Of a DNA stretch of 64,000 bases, positions 18,583 through 27,838 are shown one piece after another (position 1 is the first letter of the stretch; every line of letters begins with the position of its first letter). Under the pieces are notes generated by a model. The model was not told where the DNA came from and did not search any database. It saw nothing but the letters and a program-made list of their open reading frames with translations. This DNA is from Billgrantia antri. Lineage in GTDB: Bacteria; Pseudomonadota; Gammaproteobacteria; Pseudomonadales; Halomonadaceae. The stretch covers positions 372,001-436,000 of the forward strand of contig NZ_JAHYCA010000002.1 in the NCBI RefSeq assembly GCF_019430905.1, written 5' to 3'. The translations under genes and the position numbers were made by a program.

Positions 18583-19491
18583 ATGCTTAACACCATGCCT
18601 TCCCTCAGCGCCCTGCGCGCTTTCGAGGCCACCGCGCGGTTGGGTAGCGTCACGGCTGCGGCGAACGAACTCAGCGTGACTCACGGCGCGGTCAGCCGAC
18701 AGTTGCGCAGCCTGGAAGAGCACTTCGGCGTGGCGCTGTTCACCAAGGCGGGGCGCGGCCTGCAGCTCACCAGTCACGGGGAGCGGCTGCAGCACGGCGT
18801 TGGCGAGGCGTTCCTGCGCCTGCGAGATAGCTGCGCGCAGTTGAAACGTGAAGTCGAGTCGGCGCCGTTCATCCTGGCCTGTCCGGGTAGCCTTTTGGCA
18901 CGCTGGCTCATTCCGCGGCTCGATCACCTGTATCGTGCGCTGCCGGAACTCAAGCTGCATGTCGTCGCCAGCGCGAGCGAAGCTACCCCGGGAAGGGACG
19001 AGGTAAGCGCAACGCTGACGTTTGCGGAACCGCCATGGCCGGCCGACCTGGAGGTGGTCGAGTTGGCCGCGGAACACATCGGCGCGGTGGTGAGCCCGCA
19101 GCTGGCCGCTCGGCTCGATCCGCAGCGGCCAGCGACGCTGTTTGACGCCAAGCTGCTGCATACCGCTTCGCGGCCACAGGCCTGGCCACACTGGGCGCGT
19201 GCGCACGGCCTCGATGCGGCGCGTCTCGACCGGGCGCTGGCCGCAGGGCAGGGCTTCGATCATCTCTATTATCTGATCGAGGCGGCAGTGGCCGGATTGG
19301 GGGTGGCGATAGCGCCCCGGCTGTTGGTTGAGGACGAGCTGCGTCAGGGACGGCTGATCGCGCCCTGGGGCTTCGTCGAGACGCCCGCACGGCTGTGCCT
19401 GTGGCTTTCCCCTGAAGACAATCGACGCTGCAGCGCTCGACTCACCGAATGGCTCGAGGGTGAGCTCGACACCACGCTCTCGTCACGGTAA
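18583..19491 (+). CDS. LysR family regulator, TrpI-like
   Basis: A 302-residue LysR protein ([23 protein letters not shown]) divergent from trpBA with about 100 bp between them. In pseudomonads TrpI sits in this position and activates trpBA. The ATG at 18583 is favoured by AGGGT nine bases upstream; a GTG at 18562 and an ATG at 18595 are alternatives. The TrpI assignment rests on position and family, not on a diagnostic motif. Confidence 0.85.
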   Translation: MLNTMPSLSALRAFEATARLGSVTAAANELSVTHGAVSRQLRSLEEHFGVALFTKAGRGLQLTSHGERLQHGVGEAFLRLRDSCAQLKREVESAPFILACPGSLLARWLIPRLDHLYRALPELKLHVVASASEATPGRDEVSATLTFAEPPWPADLEVVELAAEHIGAVVSPQLAARLDPQRPATLFDAKLLHTASRPQAWPHWARAHGLDAARLDRALAAGQGFDHLYYLIEAAVAGLGVAIAPRLLVEDELRQGRLIAPWGFVETPARLCLWLSPEDNRRCSARLTEWLEGELDTTLSSR

Positions 19492-19567
19492 CAGGCGTTC
19501 GCCTCGGGAACATCGCGTATCTCCCTGTACTCGATTACGTTGTAGAAAAGCGATTTCCGGAGCGCCC

Positions 19568-22500
19568 ATGCCGCTCGATGCCTTTCATTCCGCCGTCAGC
19601 GACTGGTTTGCACGCGACCTCGGTGCGCCCACCGAGGTGCAGACGCGCGCCTGGCCGGCCATCGGCGTGGGCGGCCATGTGCTGATCGCCGCGCCCACCG
19701 GCTCGGGCAAGACCCTGGCGGCCTTTCTCGCCGCTATCGATGGCCTGGTGCAGCGTGGGCTCGACAGCGAGCTGCCTGACGAGACGGTGGTGCTCTACGT
19801 CTCACCGCTGCGAGCGCTCTCCAACGACATCCAGCGCAACCTGCAATTGCCCATCGCCGGCATCGGCGAGGCGCTGACGGTGAATGGGCAAAAAGCACCG
19901 GAGATTCGCGCCTGGGTGCGCACCGGCGATACCACCTCGTCGGAGCGTGAGCGCATGCGCAAGCGCCCGCCGCACATCGTGGTCACCACGCCGGAATCGC
20001 TCTACGTGCTGCTGACGTCCGATTCGGGGCGGCGGATGCTGTCGACCGTGCGGACGGTGATCGTCGACGAGATCCATGCGGTGGCCGGCACCAAGCGTGG
20101 CTCGCACCTGGCGCTGTCGCTGGAGCGCCTGGCCGGATTGACGGAGCGCCCGCCGCAGCGCATCGGGCTCTCAGCGACGCAGAAGCCGGTCGAGGCGGTG
20201 GCGGCGTTCCTCACCGGCGGCAGCGAGTGCACCATCGTCGACACCGGCCACGTGCGTGAGCGCGACCTGGCCATCGAAGTCTCCGGCTCGCCGCTCACCG
20301 CCATCATGGCCAACGAGGTGTGGGAGGAGATCTACGATCGCCTGGCGGCGCTGGTACGCCAGCACCGCACCACGCTGATCTTCGCCAATACCCGACGGGT
20401 CTGCGAGCGGGTGGCGCGCCACCTGGCCGACCGCCTCGGTGAAGAGTGGGTGACCTCGCATCACGGCAGCCTGGCCCGCGAGCACCGCCTGGACGCCGAG
20501 CAGCGCCTGAAGCAGGGCGAGCTGCGCGCGCTGGTGGCCACCGCTTCGCTGGAGCTCGGCATCGACATCGGCGAGGTGGACCTGGTCTGCCAGCTCGGCT
20601 CGCCGCGCTCGATGTCGGCCTTCCTGCAGCGCGTGGGGCGCTCCGGTCATGGCGTGGGGCGTACCCCCAAGGGGCGGCTGTTCCCGCTGACCCGCGACGA
20701 TCTGGTCGAGTGCGCCGCGCTGATGGGGGCGGTGCAGGCCGGCGAGCTGGATCGCCTGCACATCCCCGAGGGACCCCTCGACGTGCTGGCCCAGCAGGTC
20801 GTCGCCGAGGTCGCCGGGGCGGGCGAGAGCGACGAGGCAGAGCTGTTCCAACGGATACGAGCGGCCTGGCCCTATCGAGAGCTGAGCGCGGAGCGCTTCG
20901 ATGCGGTGGTGCAGATGCTCGCCGACGGCTACACCACACGCCGCGGGCGTCGTGGCGCCTACCTGCATCGCGACCGGGTCAACGGCCGCCTGCGCCCGCG
21001 GCGCAATGCGCGGCTGGTGGCGCTGACCAACGGCGGGGCGATTCCCGACCACTTCGACTACGACGTGATCCTGCAGCCCGAGGAGCTCCGCGTCGGCACC
21101 GTCAACGAGGATTTCGCCTTCGAGAGCATGCCGGGCGACATCTTCCAGCTCGGTAACCAGGCCTATCGCATCCTCAAGCTCGCCACCGGCAAGCTCTACG
21201 TCGAGGATGCCCGCGGGGCGCCGCCGAGCATTCCGTTCTGGTTCGGCGAGGCGCCGGCGCGCACGGCAGAGCTCTCGCAGGCGGTCTCGCGGCTGCGCGA
21301 GGGTGTCGACCGACAGCTGGCCGCTGGCGACGAGAGCGATGCCCAAGCGTGGCTGGAAGCCGAGTACGGCCTCACGCCGGCTGCGGCCTAGCAGTTGGTG
21401 CGCTACCTCGCCGTGGCGCGTGCGGCGCTGGGCGTGATTCCCAGCCAGCACCATCTGGTGCTGGAGCGCTTCTTCGACGAGGCCGGCGACATGCACCTGG
21501 TGCTGCACTCGCCGTTCGGCTCCAAGCTCAACCGCGCCTGGGGATTGGCGCTGCGCAAGCGCTTCTGCCGCAAGTTCAATTTCGAGCTGCAGGCAGCGGC
21601 GCTGGAGGACAGCATCGTGCTGTCGCTGGGGCCCACCCACAGCTTCCCCCTCGACGAGGTGTGGAGCTATCTCAGCAGCAAGACGGTGCGCGAGGTGCTG
21701 ATTCAGGCGCTGCTCGACGCGCCGATGTTCGGCCTGCGCTGGCGCTGGAACGCCTCGGTGGGACTCGCCGTGCCGCGTACCCGCAACGGCAGGCGGCGCC
21801 CGCCGCAGCTGCAGCGCCAGGACTCAGAGGATCTGCTCTCGGTGGTCTTTCCCGACCAGCTCGCCTGCGCCGAGAACTTGGCCGGCGCGCGCGAGCTGCC
21901 CGATCACCCTCTGGTGGACCAGACCCTGCACGACTGTCTGACCGAGGCCATGGACATCGATAGCCTGGAGTGCCTGCTGCTGCACCTGGAAGCCGGCGAG
22001 ATCGCCGTCAGCGGGTGCGACCTGGCGGTACCTTCGCCGCTCTCCGAGGAGGTGGTCAACGCGCGCCCCTACGCCTTCCTCGACGACGGTGCCCAGGAGG
22101 AGCGGCGCACCCTCAGCGTGCGCACCGGCGGCGCGCTCGACGTGGCCGAGGCCGCCGCTTCGGCACGCCATGCTCCCGAGGTGGTCGCCCGGGTGCGCGA
22201 AGAGGCATGGCCTGCGCCGCGCGATGCCGACGAGCTGCCCGACGCGCTGGTCGTGAGCGGCTTCATCGCCATGCACGAGGCCGAAGAAGAGTGGCGGCCC
22301 TGGTTCGATGCTCTCGCCCGGGACAGGCGTGCCGCGGTCGTCGTGCCACCCGACGGCGAGCCGCTGTGCACGGCAGCGGAGCGCCTTGGCGAGCTGCTGG
22401 CGCTCCACCCCGGGGCAGGCATCGAGCCGCCCATCGAGGCGGCGGGCGAGGGGCCGGAAACCCCAGACGAGGCGCTGACCGAGCTGCTGCGCTCACGGCT

Positions 22501-23905
22501 CGAGACGCTGGGGCCGGTCACGGCGGCTAGTCTGGCCGCGCCTTTCGGTATATCGCTGGAGCGCTGCATGGCGGCGATGGCGCGCCTGGAGGTCGAGGGC
22601 TTCGTGCTGCAAGGGGCTTTCCTCGGCGGCAGCCAGGTGGCCTGGTGCGAGCGGCGCCTGCTGGCGCGCATGCATCGCTACGCCATCGACCGCCGGCGCG
22701 CCGAGATCGAGCCGGTGAGCATCCAGCACTACCTGCGCTTCCTGCTCGACTGGCACGGCCTGAGCGAGCGGCCGGAAGGCCCGGAGGCGCTGGCCGCGGC
22801 GGTGGAGCGGCTGGAGGGCTTTCCCGTGGCTGCGGGCGCCTGGGAGAGCGACGTGCTGCCGGCGCGGGTGGCTGATTTCTCGCCGCACATGCTCGACCAG
22901 CTGCTCGCCAGCGGGCGCTTCATCTGGCTGCGCCTGCTGCCACCCAGAATCGCCGAGGGCGACGAGCGCCAGCGCCCGGGCCCGCTGCGCAATACTCCCA
23001 TCGCGCTCATCGAGCGCCAGGCGTTGCACGACTGGCGTCAGGCGGCGCCGGCACCCGATGTCGGCGAGCTGCCGCTCTCCGGCGGGGCGCGCCGGGTGCT
23101 GGAGGCGTTGCAGGGCGGCGGGGCGATGTTCTTCGCCGATCTCATGGGCCCCACGCGTATGCTGCGTACCCAGATCGAAGAGGCGTTGGGCGAGCTGGCC
23201 TCGTGGGGCCTGATCACCTCCGACAGCTTCACCGGCCTGCGGGCGCTGATCGCCCCAGCCAGCAAGCGACCGCCCATTGCCGCGAGCGGGCGCAGGCGCA
23301 GGCGGCATGCCCCGGGAGTGGACGCTGCCGGGCGCTGGTCGTGGCTACCCGCTCCCGAGCGTGAATCGCCAATCGAGAGGCGTCGTATCACTACCGACAT
23401 GGAGAGCCTTGAGCATATCGCCTGGGTGTTGCTGGAGCGCTATGGGGTGGTGTTCCGCCGCGTGATCGAGCGCGAACCAGCTTTGCCGCCGTGGCGCGAG
23501 CTGCTCTACGTCTACCGCCGCCTGGAGGCGCGCGGCGAGATTCGCGGCGGGCGCTTCGTGCAGCAGTTTGCCGGCGAGCAGTTCGCCCTGGCCGGGGCGG
23601 TAGGGGGGCTCAAGGCCATGCGGCGCCGCGAGCCGGACGGCACCCGCGTGGTGGTGGCGGCCGCCGATCCGCTCAACCTGGTGGGGATCCTTACGCCCGG
23701 TCAGCGGTTGCCTGCCGTCTCGGGCAATCGCCTGCTCTATCGCGATGGGGTGCCGCAGGCGGTACTGCAGAACGGCGAGGTGCACTTTCTCGAGACGCTG
23801 CCCGCCGAGGCGAAGTGGCAGGTGCAGCAACTGCTGCGGCGTGGCCCCGGCATGGAAAAGCCCCCGACACCGGAGGTGCCGGGGGCTGCGATATCAGTGC
23901 GTTGA
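19568..23905 (+). pseudogene. lhr: Lhr-type large ATP-dependent helicase, interrupted by an in-frame TAG
   Basis: Two open segments, 19568-21391 (607 residues) and 21392-23905, lie in the same frame and together give a normal Lhr of 1445 codons plus stop. They are separated only by TAG at 21389. The first half has Walker A APTGSGKT (residues 42-49), DEIH, SAT and the QRVGRSGH motif VI: the two RecA domains and winged helix. The second half continues the beta-barrel core and the Lhr C-terminal region. CCGGAG precedes the start. The break falls in the domain after the helicase core, so the first half could be a truncated helicase; restart at TTG 21395 or GTG 21398 lacks a clear Shine-Dalgarno. 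It could be true decay, a polymorphism or a sequencing error. Confidence 0.85.
23860..23886 (-). terminator. Rho-independent terminator of the minus-strand small gene
   Basis: Read on the minus strand, GCCCCCGGCACC, loop TCC, GGTGTCGGGGGC, then TTTT (23859-23856) form a 12-bp stem with one G-U wobble and a T-run. It lies inside the 3' end of lhr, 23 bases after the stop of the small gene at 23909, whose terminator it must be. Confidence 0.85.
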
Positions 23906-23908
23906 CGC

Positions 23909-24067
23909 TCAGTCGTGCCGTGTGCGATTCCGATAAGGATCGCGCTCATGCTCCTCGATACGCACTTCCTTGCGAACGGGGTGCCTCTGTTTCTCGCTCG
24001 CAGCATAGGCCAGAGCCAATAGCGCCACTGCGGCCACGCTCACGGTCAGCATTTCGATGATACCCAT
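23909..24067 (-). CDS. Small single-span membrane protein, 52 residues
   Basis: A 52-residue protein starting MGIIEMLTVSVAAVALLALA: one N-terminal transmembrane helix (about 4-23) followed by a strongly charged tail rich in Arg, His and Glu and ending TRHD. An AGGAGG Shine-Dalgarno lies 8 bases before this ATG (an alternative ATG at 24073 is too close to it). A strong terminator follows. It has no recognised family. The charged cytoplasmic tail suggests a small regulator or scaffold of a membrane complex, but nothing specific can be claimed. Confidence 0.75.
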   Translation of the reverse strand: MGIIEMLTVSVAAVALLALAYAASEKQRHPVRKEVRIEEHERDPYRNRTRHD

Positions 24068-24642
24068 GCGCATGTCCTCCTGCGGGTGAATGGGGCGACC
24101 CTCGGGACCTCACTGTCCCTACGAGAGGCGTGCCTGTCACTTGAGGGTGGCAGCTTTCTCGCCGGCCGACAAATGCTTTGACCCGAAGGCGTGGACTAAG
24201 TTTTAACGCTTCGCTAGAAAAAACCGGCTCGACGCCTCGCATGGGGGTGTTGCTAGCCGTCGACCCGAAGCGAGGCCTCAGCGAACGGCCCTTCCCGTGT
24301 TGCTTCTGTCGAGGCGCGCTGCTTGAGTTCATGATGATGTCTTGCGGCTCCGTATCGCCATTGCTTTTTTGACGGATTTAGTGAAATATATTTCCAAGTA
24401 TATACTTCTGGCTAATATCCCGGGCGGTTTTACGTAGTTCTACGGAGGAATTAAGCGTATGAATAACTAAGGGATTGCTGCAGAAAAATTTACGCAACCC
24501 TCCGGATTTATTTTACTTCCCTCTGTTTTATTCTCCCCGGGTCAGTTCGCTGACCAGCTCAAGATTCACTCATTAAAATAAACAAGGGCGTGGATCGACC
24601 GCTTCTTGAAGAGTCATCGAGCCCGCCGGGAGAACGTATTTC
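24068..24642. other. Intergenic region between the small membrane protein and dctP
   Basis: About 575 bases without a convincing gene. The left end holds the Shine-Dalgarno and promoter region of the minus-strand small gene. The right part is unusually AT-rich and should hold the dctP promoter and operators, including the dyad at 24433. I did not find a clear sigma-54 (GG-N10-GC) promoter or a confident -35/-10 pair. Confidence 0.6.
24433..24444. promoter_or_regulatory. Candidate response-regulator operator upstream of dctP
   Basis: CGTAG-TT-CTACG is a perfect short dyad in the AT-rich region about 200 bases before dctP. LuxR/NarL-type regulators bind such short inverted heptamer-like sites, and a regulator of that class is encoded at the end of the same locus (29238). 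The assignment is hypothetical. Confidence 0.3.
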
Positions 24643-25752
24643 ATGAGCGTCAACAGGCGTAATTTCCTCAAGTACGGCAGTGCCGCCGCGGTGGGTACCG
24701 TGATGGCACCAAGCATCGTCAAGGCCCAGGAGACTTTCAACTGGCGCATGACCACCAGTTGGCCTTCGGGCTTTCCTTTCTTCCAGTCGGGGCCGGGGTC
24801 CGCCACGGACTTTGCCAAGCGAGTCGAGGACATGTCGGGTGGCCGCATCCGAATTCGCGTCTACGGTGCCGGTGAACTGATCCCCGCCTTCGATGGCTTC
24901 GATGCCGTTTCGCGGGGTCAGCAGGTACAACTCAACCATGCCTGCTCCTACTACTGGGCCGGGGAGTCGTTTGCCGCCCAGTACTTCACCACCGTGCCGT
25001 TCGGCATGACTTTCCAGGGCTTCAATGCCTGGCTGGCGCATGGCGGCGGCTACGAGCTGTGGAAGGAAACCTACGAGCCCTACAACCTGATTCCGCTGGC
25101 CGTGGGCTGTACCGGGGCGCAGCCGGTGGGATGGTTCCGCGAGCCGGTCACCAGCGTGGAGGACTTCCGTGGCCTGAACATCCGCATGCCGGGGCTCGCC
25201 GGCGACGTCTATAACGCCATCGGTGCCAATGCCCGCCTGTTGCCCGGCGGCGAGATATTCTCGGCCCTGGAACGTGGCGCCATCGATGCGGCGGAGTGGG
25301 TGGGGCCCTATCTCGACCGCGCGCTGGGGCTGCACAACGCGGCCAAGCACTACTACTCCTCGGGCTGGCACGAACCCTCCACCACCACCGAGGTGATCGT
25401 CAACAAGGACGCCTACGACTCCTTGCCCAGCGACCTCCAGGCCGTGCTGCACAATGCGGCCGCAGCCTGCAACATCACCTCCCACACCTGGATCGAAGCG
25501 CAGAACGGCGAGGCCCTGGACGACCTGGTCAATAACCACGGCGTGGCGTTCGAGACGCTTCCCGACGACGTCATCCGGGCCCTGTTCGAGGCCACCCGCG
25601 ACATTCTGGCGACCGAGGCCGACAAGGACCCGCTGGTCAAGAAGATCAACGACAGCTTCTGGGCGTTCAAGAAGAAGCATGACGGCTGGCAGGCCAACAG
25701 CGAGGGCGTCTTCGCCAACACGATCAGCCGCTACGGCCAGGGCATGATCTGA
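24643..25752 (+). CDS. dctP: TRAP transporter substrate-binding protein DctP
   Basis: A 369-residue periplasmic receptor of a TRAP importer. A Tat signal is present: the twin Arg of NRRNFLK (residues 4-10) precedes a hydrophobic stretch ending at VKAQ. The body has the DctP fold (QVQLNHACSYYW; GGEIFSALERGAIDAAEW, the conserved Gly/Arg carboxylate-clamp region), close to the TakP/2-oxo-monocarboxylate branch. It is followed by dctQ and dctM; the downstream kinase/regulator pair probably controls the operon. Confidence 0.93.
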   Translation: MSVNRRNFLKYGSAAAVGTVMAPSIVKAQETFNWRMTTSWPSGFPFFQSGPGSATDFAKRVEDMSGGRIRIRVYGAGELIPAFDGFDAVSRGQQVQLNHACSYYWAGESFAAQYFTTVPFGMTFQGFNAWLAHGGGYELWKETYEPYNLIPLAVGCTGAQPVGWFREPVTSVEDFRGLNIRMPGLAGDVYNAIGANARLLPGGEIFSALERGAIDAAEWVGPYLDRALGLHNAAKHYYSSGWHEPSTTTEVIVNKDAYDSLPSDLQAVLHNAAAACNITSHTWIEAQNGEALDDLVNNHGVAFETLPDDVIRALFEATRDILATEADKDPLVKKINDSFWAFKKKHDGWQANSEGVFANTISRYGQGMI

Positions 25753-25762
25753 CCCGGCCCGA

Positions 25763-25790
25763 CCCTCGGCTCCGGTCCCGTAGCCGAGGG
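25763..25790 (+). promoter_or_regulatory. Intercistronic hairpin between dctP and dctQ
   Basis: CCCTCGGCT (25763-25771) and AGCCGAGGG (25782-25790) form a perfect 9-bp stem with a 10-base loop, followed by GGCTTTCC. It probably attenuates read-through or protects the dctP mRNA so that receptor is made in excess over permease. Confidence 0.6.
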
Positions 25791-25873
25791 GCTTTCCCGG
25801 ACCTGCCTTTCAAAGGCGACCTCTACCTCGCTTCATACGTCCACCGGGGGCCAGCCCGGGGGAGGGAGATTGC

Positions 25874-26398
25874 ATGCTGCGTTTCTGTACGTCACTCGAG
25901 CGCCTGCTCGAGCGCATCACCGGCCTGGCCGGCTTCATCGGCTGCACAGCCATGGTCATCATGATCGCACTGATCTTCGGCAACATGCTGAGTCGTTATG
26001 CCTTCGGCCTGGGTGCGGTGTGGGCCCAGGAGCTGGAGTGGTACCTACTGTCCGTCATGGCGATGATGGGCATTGCCTACGCCATGAAGTTCGACGATCA
26101 CGTGCGTGTGGACATCCTGTCGAGCCGCTTCAGCCCGGTCGGCATGATGTGGTTGAACCTCATCACTGCCCTCCTGGTGGCGCTGCCCTGCGCACTGCTC
26201 ATCATCCATTACAGCCTTCCCTTCGCCGAGACCTCGTTCCACCGCGGCGAGGGCTCACCCAATTCGTCCGGCCTGCCCTGGCGCTGGATTCCCAAGGCCC
26301 TGGTGGTGGTCGGCTTCGTCTTCGTGGCAACCGAATCGGTGCGCCAGGCGCTAGAGAACGGCAGGCGCCTCGTCCAACACTATGCTGGGAGGGCCTGA
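25874..26398 (+). CDS. dctQ: TRAP transporter small permease DctQ
   Basis: A 174-residue membrane protein with four predicted spans, including MVIMIALIFGNMLSRYAFG and the conserved WAQELEWYLLSVMAMMGIAYA segment of DctQ. GGGAGGGAGATTGC precedes the ATG. It joins DctM to form the membrane unit of the sodium- or proton-driven importer. Only three bases separate its stop from the dctM start. Confidence 0.92.
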   Translation: MLRFCTSLERLLERITGLAGFIGCTAMVIMIALIFGNMLSRYAFGLGAVWAQELEWYLLSVMAMMGIAYAMKFDDHVRVDILSSRFSPVGMMWLNLITALLVALPCALLIIHYSLPFAETSFHRGEGSPNSSGLPWRWIPKALVVVGFVFVATESVRQALENGRRLVQHYAGRA

Positions 26399-26401
26399 CC
26401 C

Positions 26402-27727
26402 ATGCCCTTGGAATATTACGCCCTGGCCATGATCGTGGCCTTCTTCGTGCTGGTGATGACCGGCATTCCGGTGGGCTTCGTGGTGGCCTTCGTCGGCTTC
26501 GTGTTCGGCTTCATCGGCTTCGACGGCTGGCTGTTCGAGCTGCTGCCCTCGCGGATCTACGGTGTCGTTTCCAACTACACCCTGCTGGCCATACCGCTGT
26601 TCGTGTTCATGGGCGTGATGCTGGAACGCTCGAAGATCGCCGAGCGCATGCTCGACGTGATCGGTCACCTGTGCGGCGGCCTGCCGGGCGGCATGGCCCT
26701 GGCGGTGATCATCGTGGGCGTGCTGCTGGGCGCGGCAACGGGCATCGTCGGCGCGGCCATCGTTACGCTGACCCTGATGGCTCTGCCCACCCTGGTGCGC
26801 CGCGGCTACAAGAAGACGGTAGCCTGCGGCACCATCTGTGCCGCCGGCACCCTGGGGCAGATCATTCCGCCCAGTCTGGTGCTGCTGGTGCTGGCCGATA
26901 TCATGAACCTCTCCGTGGGCAGCCTGTTCGCCGCGGCCCTGGTGCCCGGCCTGCTGCTGGCCGGCATGTATCTGGCCTATCTGCTGGTGCTGGCCTTCTT
27001 CTTTTCCGCCGACGTTCCGGCCATCGACGAAGAGGAGCGCGCCGCCGTCAGCAAGAAGGAGCTGGGCAAGGACTTCGTCAAGGTCGTGGTGCCGCCGCTG
27101 CTGCTGATCTTCGCCGTGCTGGGCTCGATCATCGGCGGAGTAGCCGCACCCACGGAGGCGGCGTCGGTGGGGGCCGTGGGGGCGCTGGTGCTGACCGTCG
27201 TCTCCGGCCGCCTGACCCTGCCGGTGCTCTCCGATACCGTCAAGACCTCGCTGCGCATCAGCTGCATGATCTTCTTCGTGCTGATCGCCTCCCAAGTCTT
27301 CGCCCTGGCGTTCCGCGGGCTGGACGGCGAGTTTCTGATCGAGGCGATGTTCGAATGGGTACCGGGCGGCATGTACGGCACATTGATCTTCATGCTGCTG
27401 CTGGTCTTCTTCCTGGGCTTCTTCCTCGAGTGGATCCAGATCTCCTATATCGCCGTGCCGCTGTTCCTGCCTTTCCTGGCAAGCCAGGGCGACATGTCCA
27501 TGGTCTGGGTCGCCATCCTGATCGCTATGAACCTGCAGACGTCGTTTCTCACGCCGCCCTTCGGTTGGTCGCTGCTGTTCATGAAGGGCGTGGCGCCGCC
27601 GGGGATCACCACGGGCGATATCTACAAGGGCGCCGTTCCCTTCGTGCTGATTCAGCTCCTGGCACTGGCATTGATCATCGTCTTCCCCGACGTGGTGCTG
27701 TGGTTGCCGGCGGTGGTAGGATGGTAA
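26402..27727 (+). CDS. dctM: TRAP transporter large permease DctM
   Basis: A 441-residue, about 12-span transport subunit. It opens MPLEYYALAMIVAFFVLVMT and contains IPLFVFMGVMLERSKIAERM, GAATGIVGAAIVTLTLMALP and the TEAASVGAVGAL signature of DctM proteins. It is the last transporter gene; a terminator-like hairpin follows at 27763 before the kinase gene. Confidence 0.95.
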   Translation: MPLEYYALAMIVAFFVLVMTGIPVGFVVAFVGFVFGFIGFDGWLFELLPSRIYGVVSNYTLLAIPLFVFMGVMLERSKIAERMLDVIGHLCGGLPGGMALAVIIVGVLLGAATGIVGAAIVTLTLMALPTLVRRGYKKTVACGTICAAGTLGQIIPPSLVLLVLADIMNLSVGSLFAAALVPGLLLAGMYLAYLLVLAFFFSADVPAIDEEERAAVSKKELGKDFVKVVVPPLLLIFAVLGSIIGGVAAPTEAASVGAVGALVLTVVSGRLTLPVLSDTVKTSLRISCMIFFVLIASQVFALAFRGLDGEFLIEAMFEWVPGGMYGTLIFMLLLVFFLGFFLEWIQISYIAVPLFLPFLASQGDMSMVWVAILIAMNLQTSFLTPPFGWSLLFMKGVAPPGITTGDIYKGAVPFVLIQLLALALIIVFPDVVLWLPAVVGW

Positions 27728-27762
27728 GTCGCCTCGAGAGTTGACCCCGAGTTTGAAATCAG

Positions 27763-27804
27763 GCCCTGCCGAATCTCGTTCGTATCGAGTTCGGTGGGGC
27801 TTTC
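27763..27804 (+). terminator. Terminator after dctM
   Basis: GCCCTGCCGAA and TTCGGTGGGGC pair (TG/TG as wobbles) together with an inner CTCG/CGAG stem around TTCGTAT, followed by TTTC. It probably ends the dctPQM transcript before the sensor gene. Confidence 0.6.
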
Positions 27805-27838
27805 GGGCACACAATAATAATGAATCAGGTATACGCCA

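Noticed and set aside
20171-21640. Minus-strand 489-codon frame opposite lhr
   Set aside because: Antisense shadow without family features; lhr codons on the other strand carry all helicase motifs.
24559-25680. Minus-strand open frame of 373 codons opposite dctP
   Set aside because: It is antisense to a clear TRAP receptor gene, and its translation is a low-complexity Gly/Val/Arg-rich product typical of high-GC shadows.
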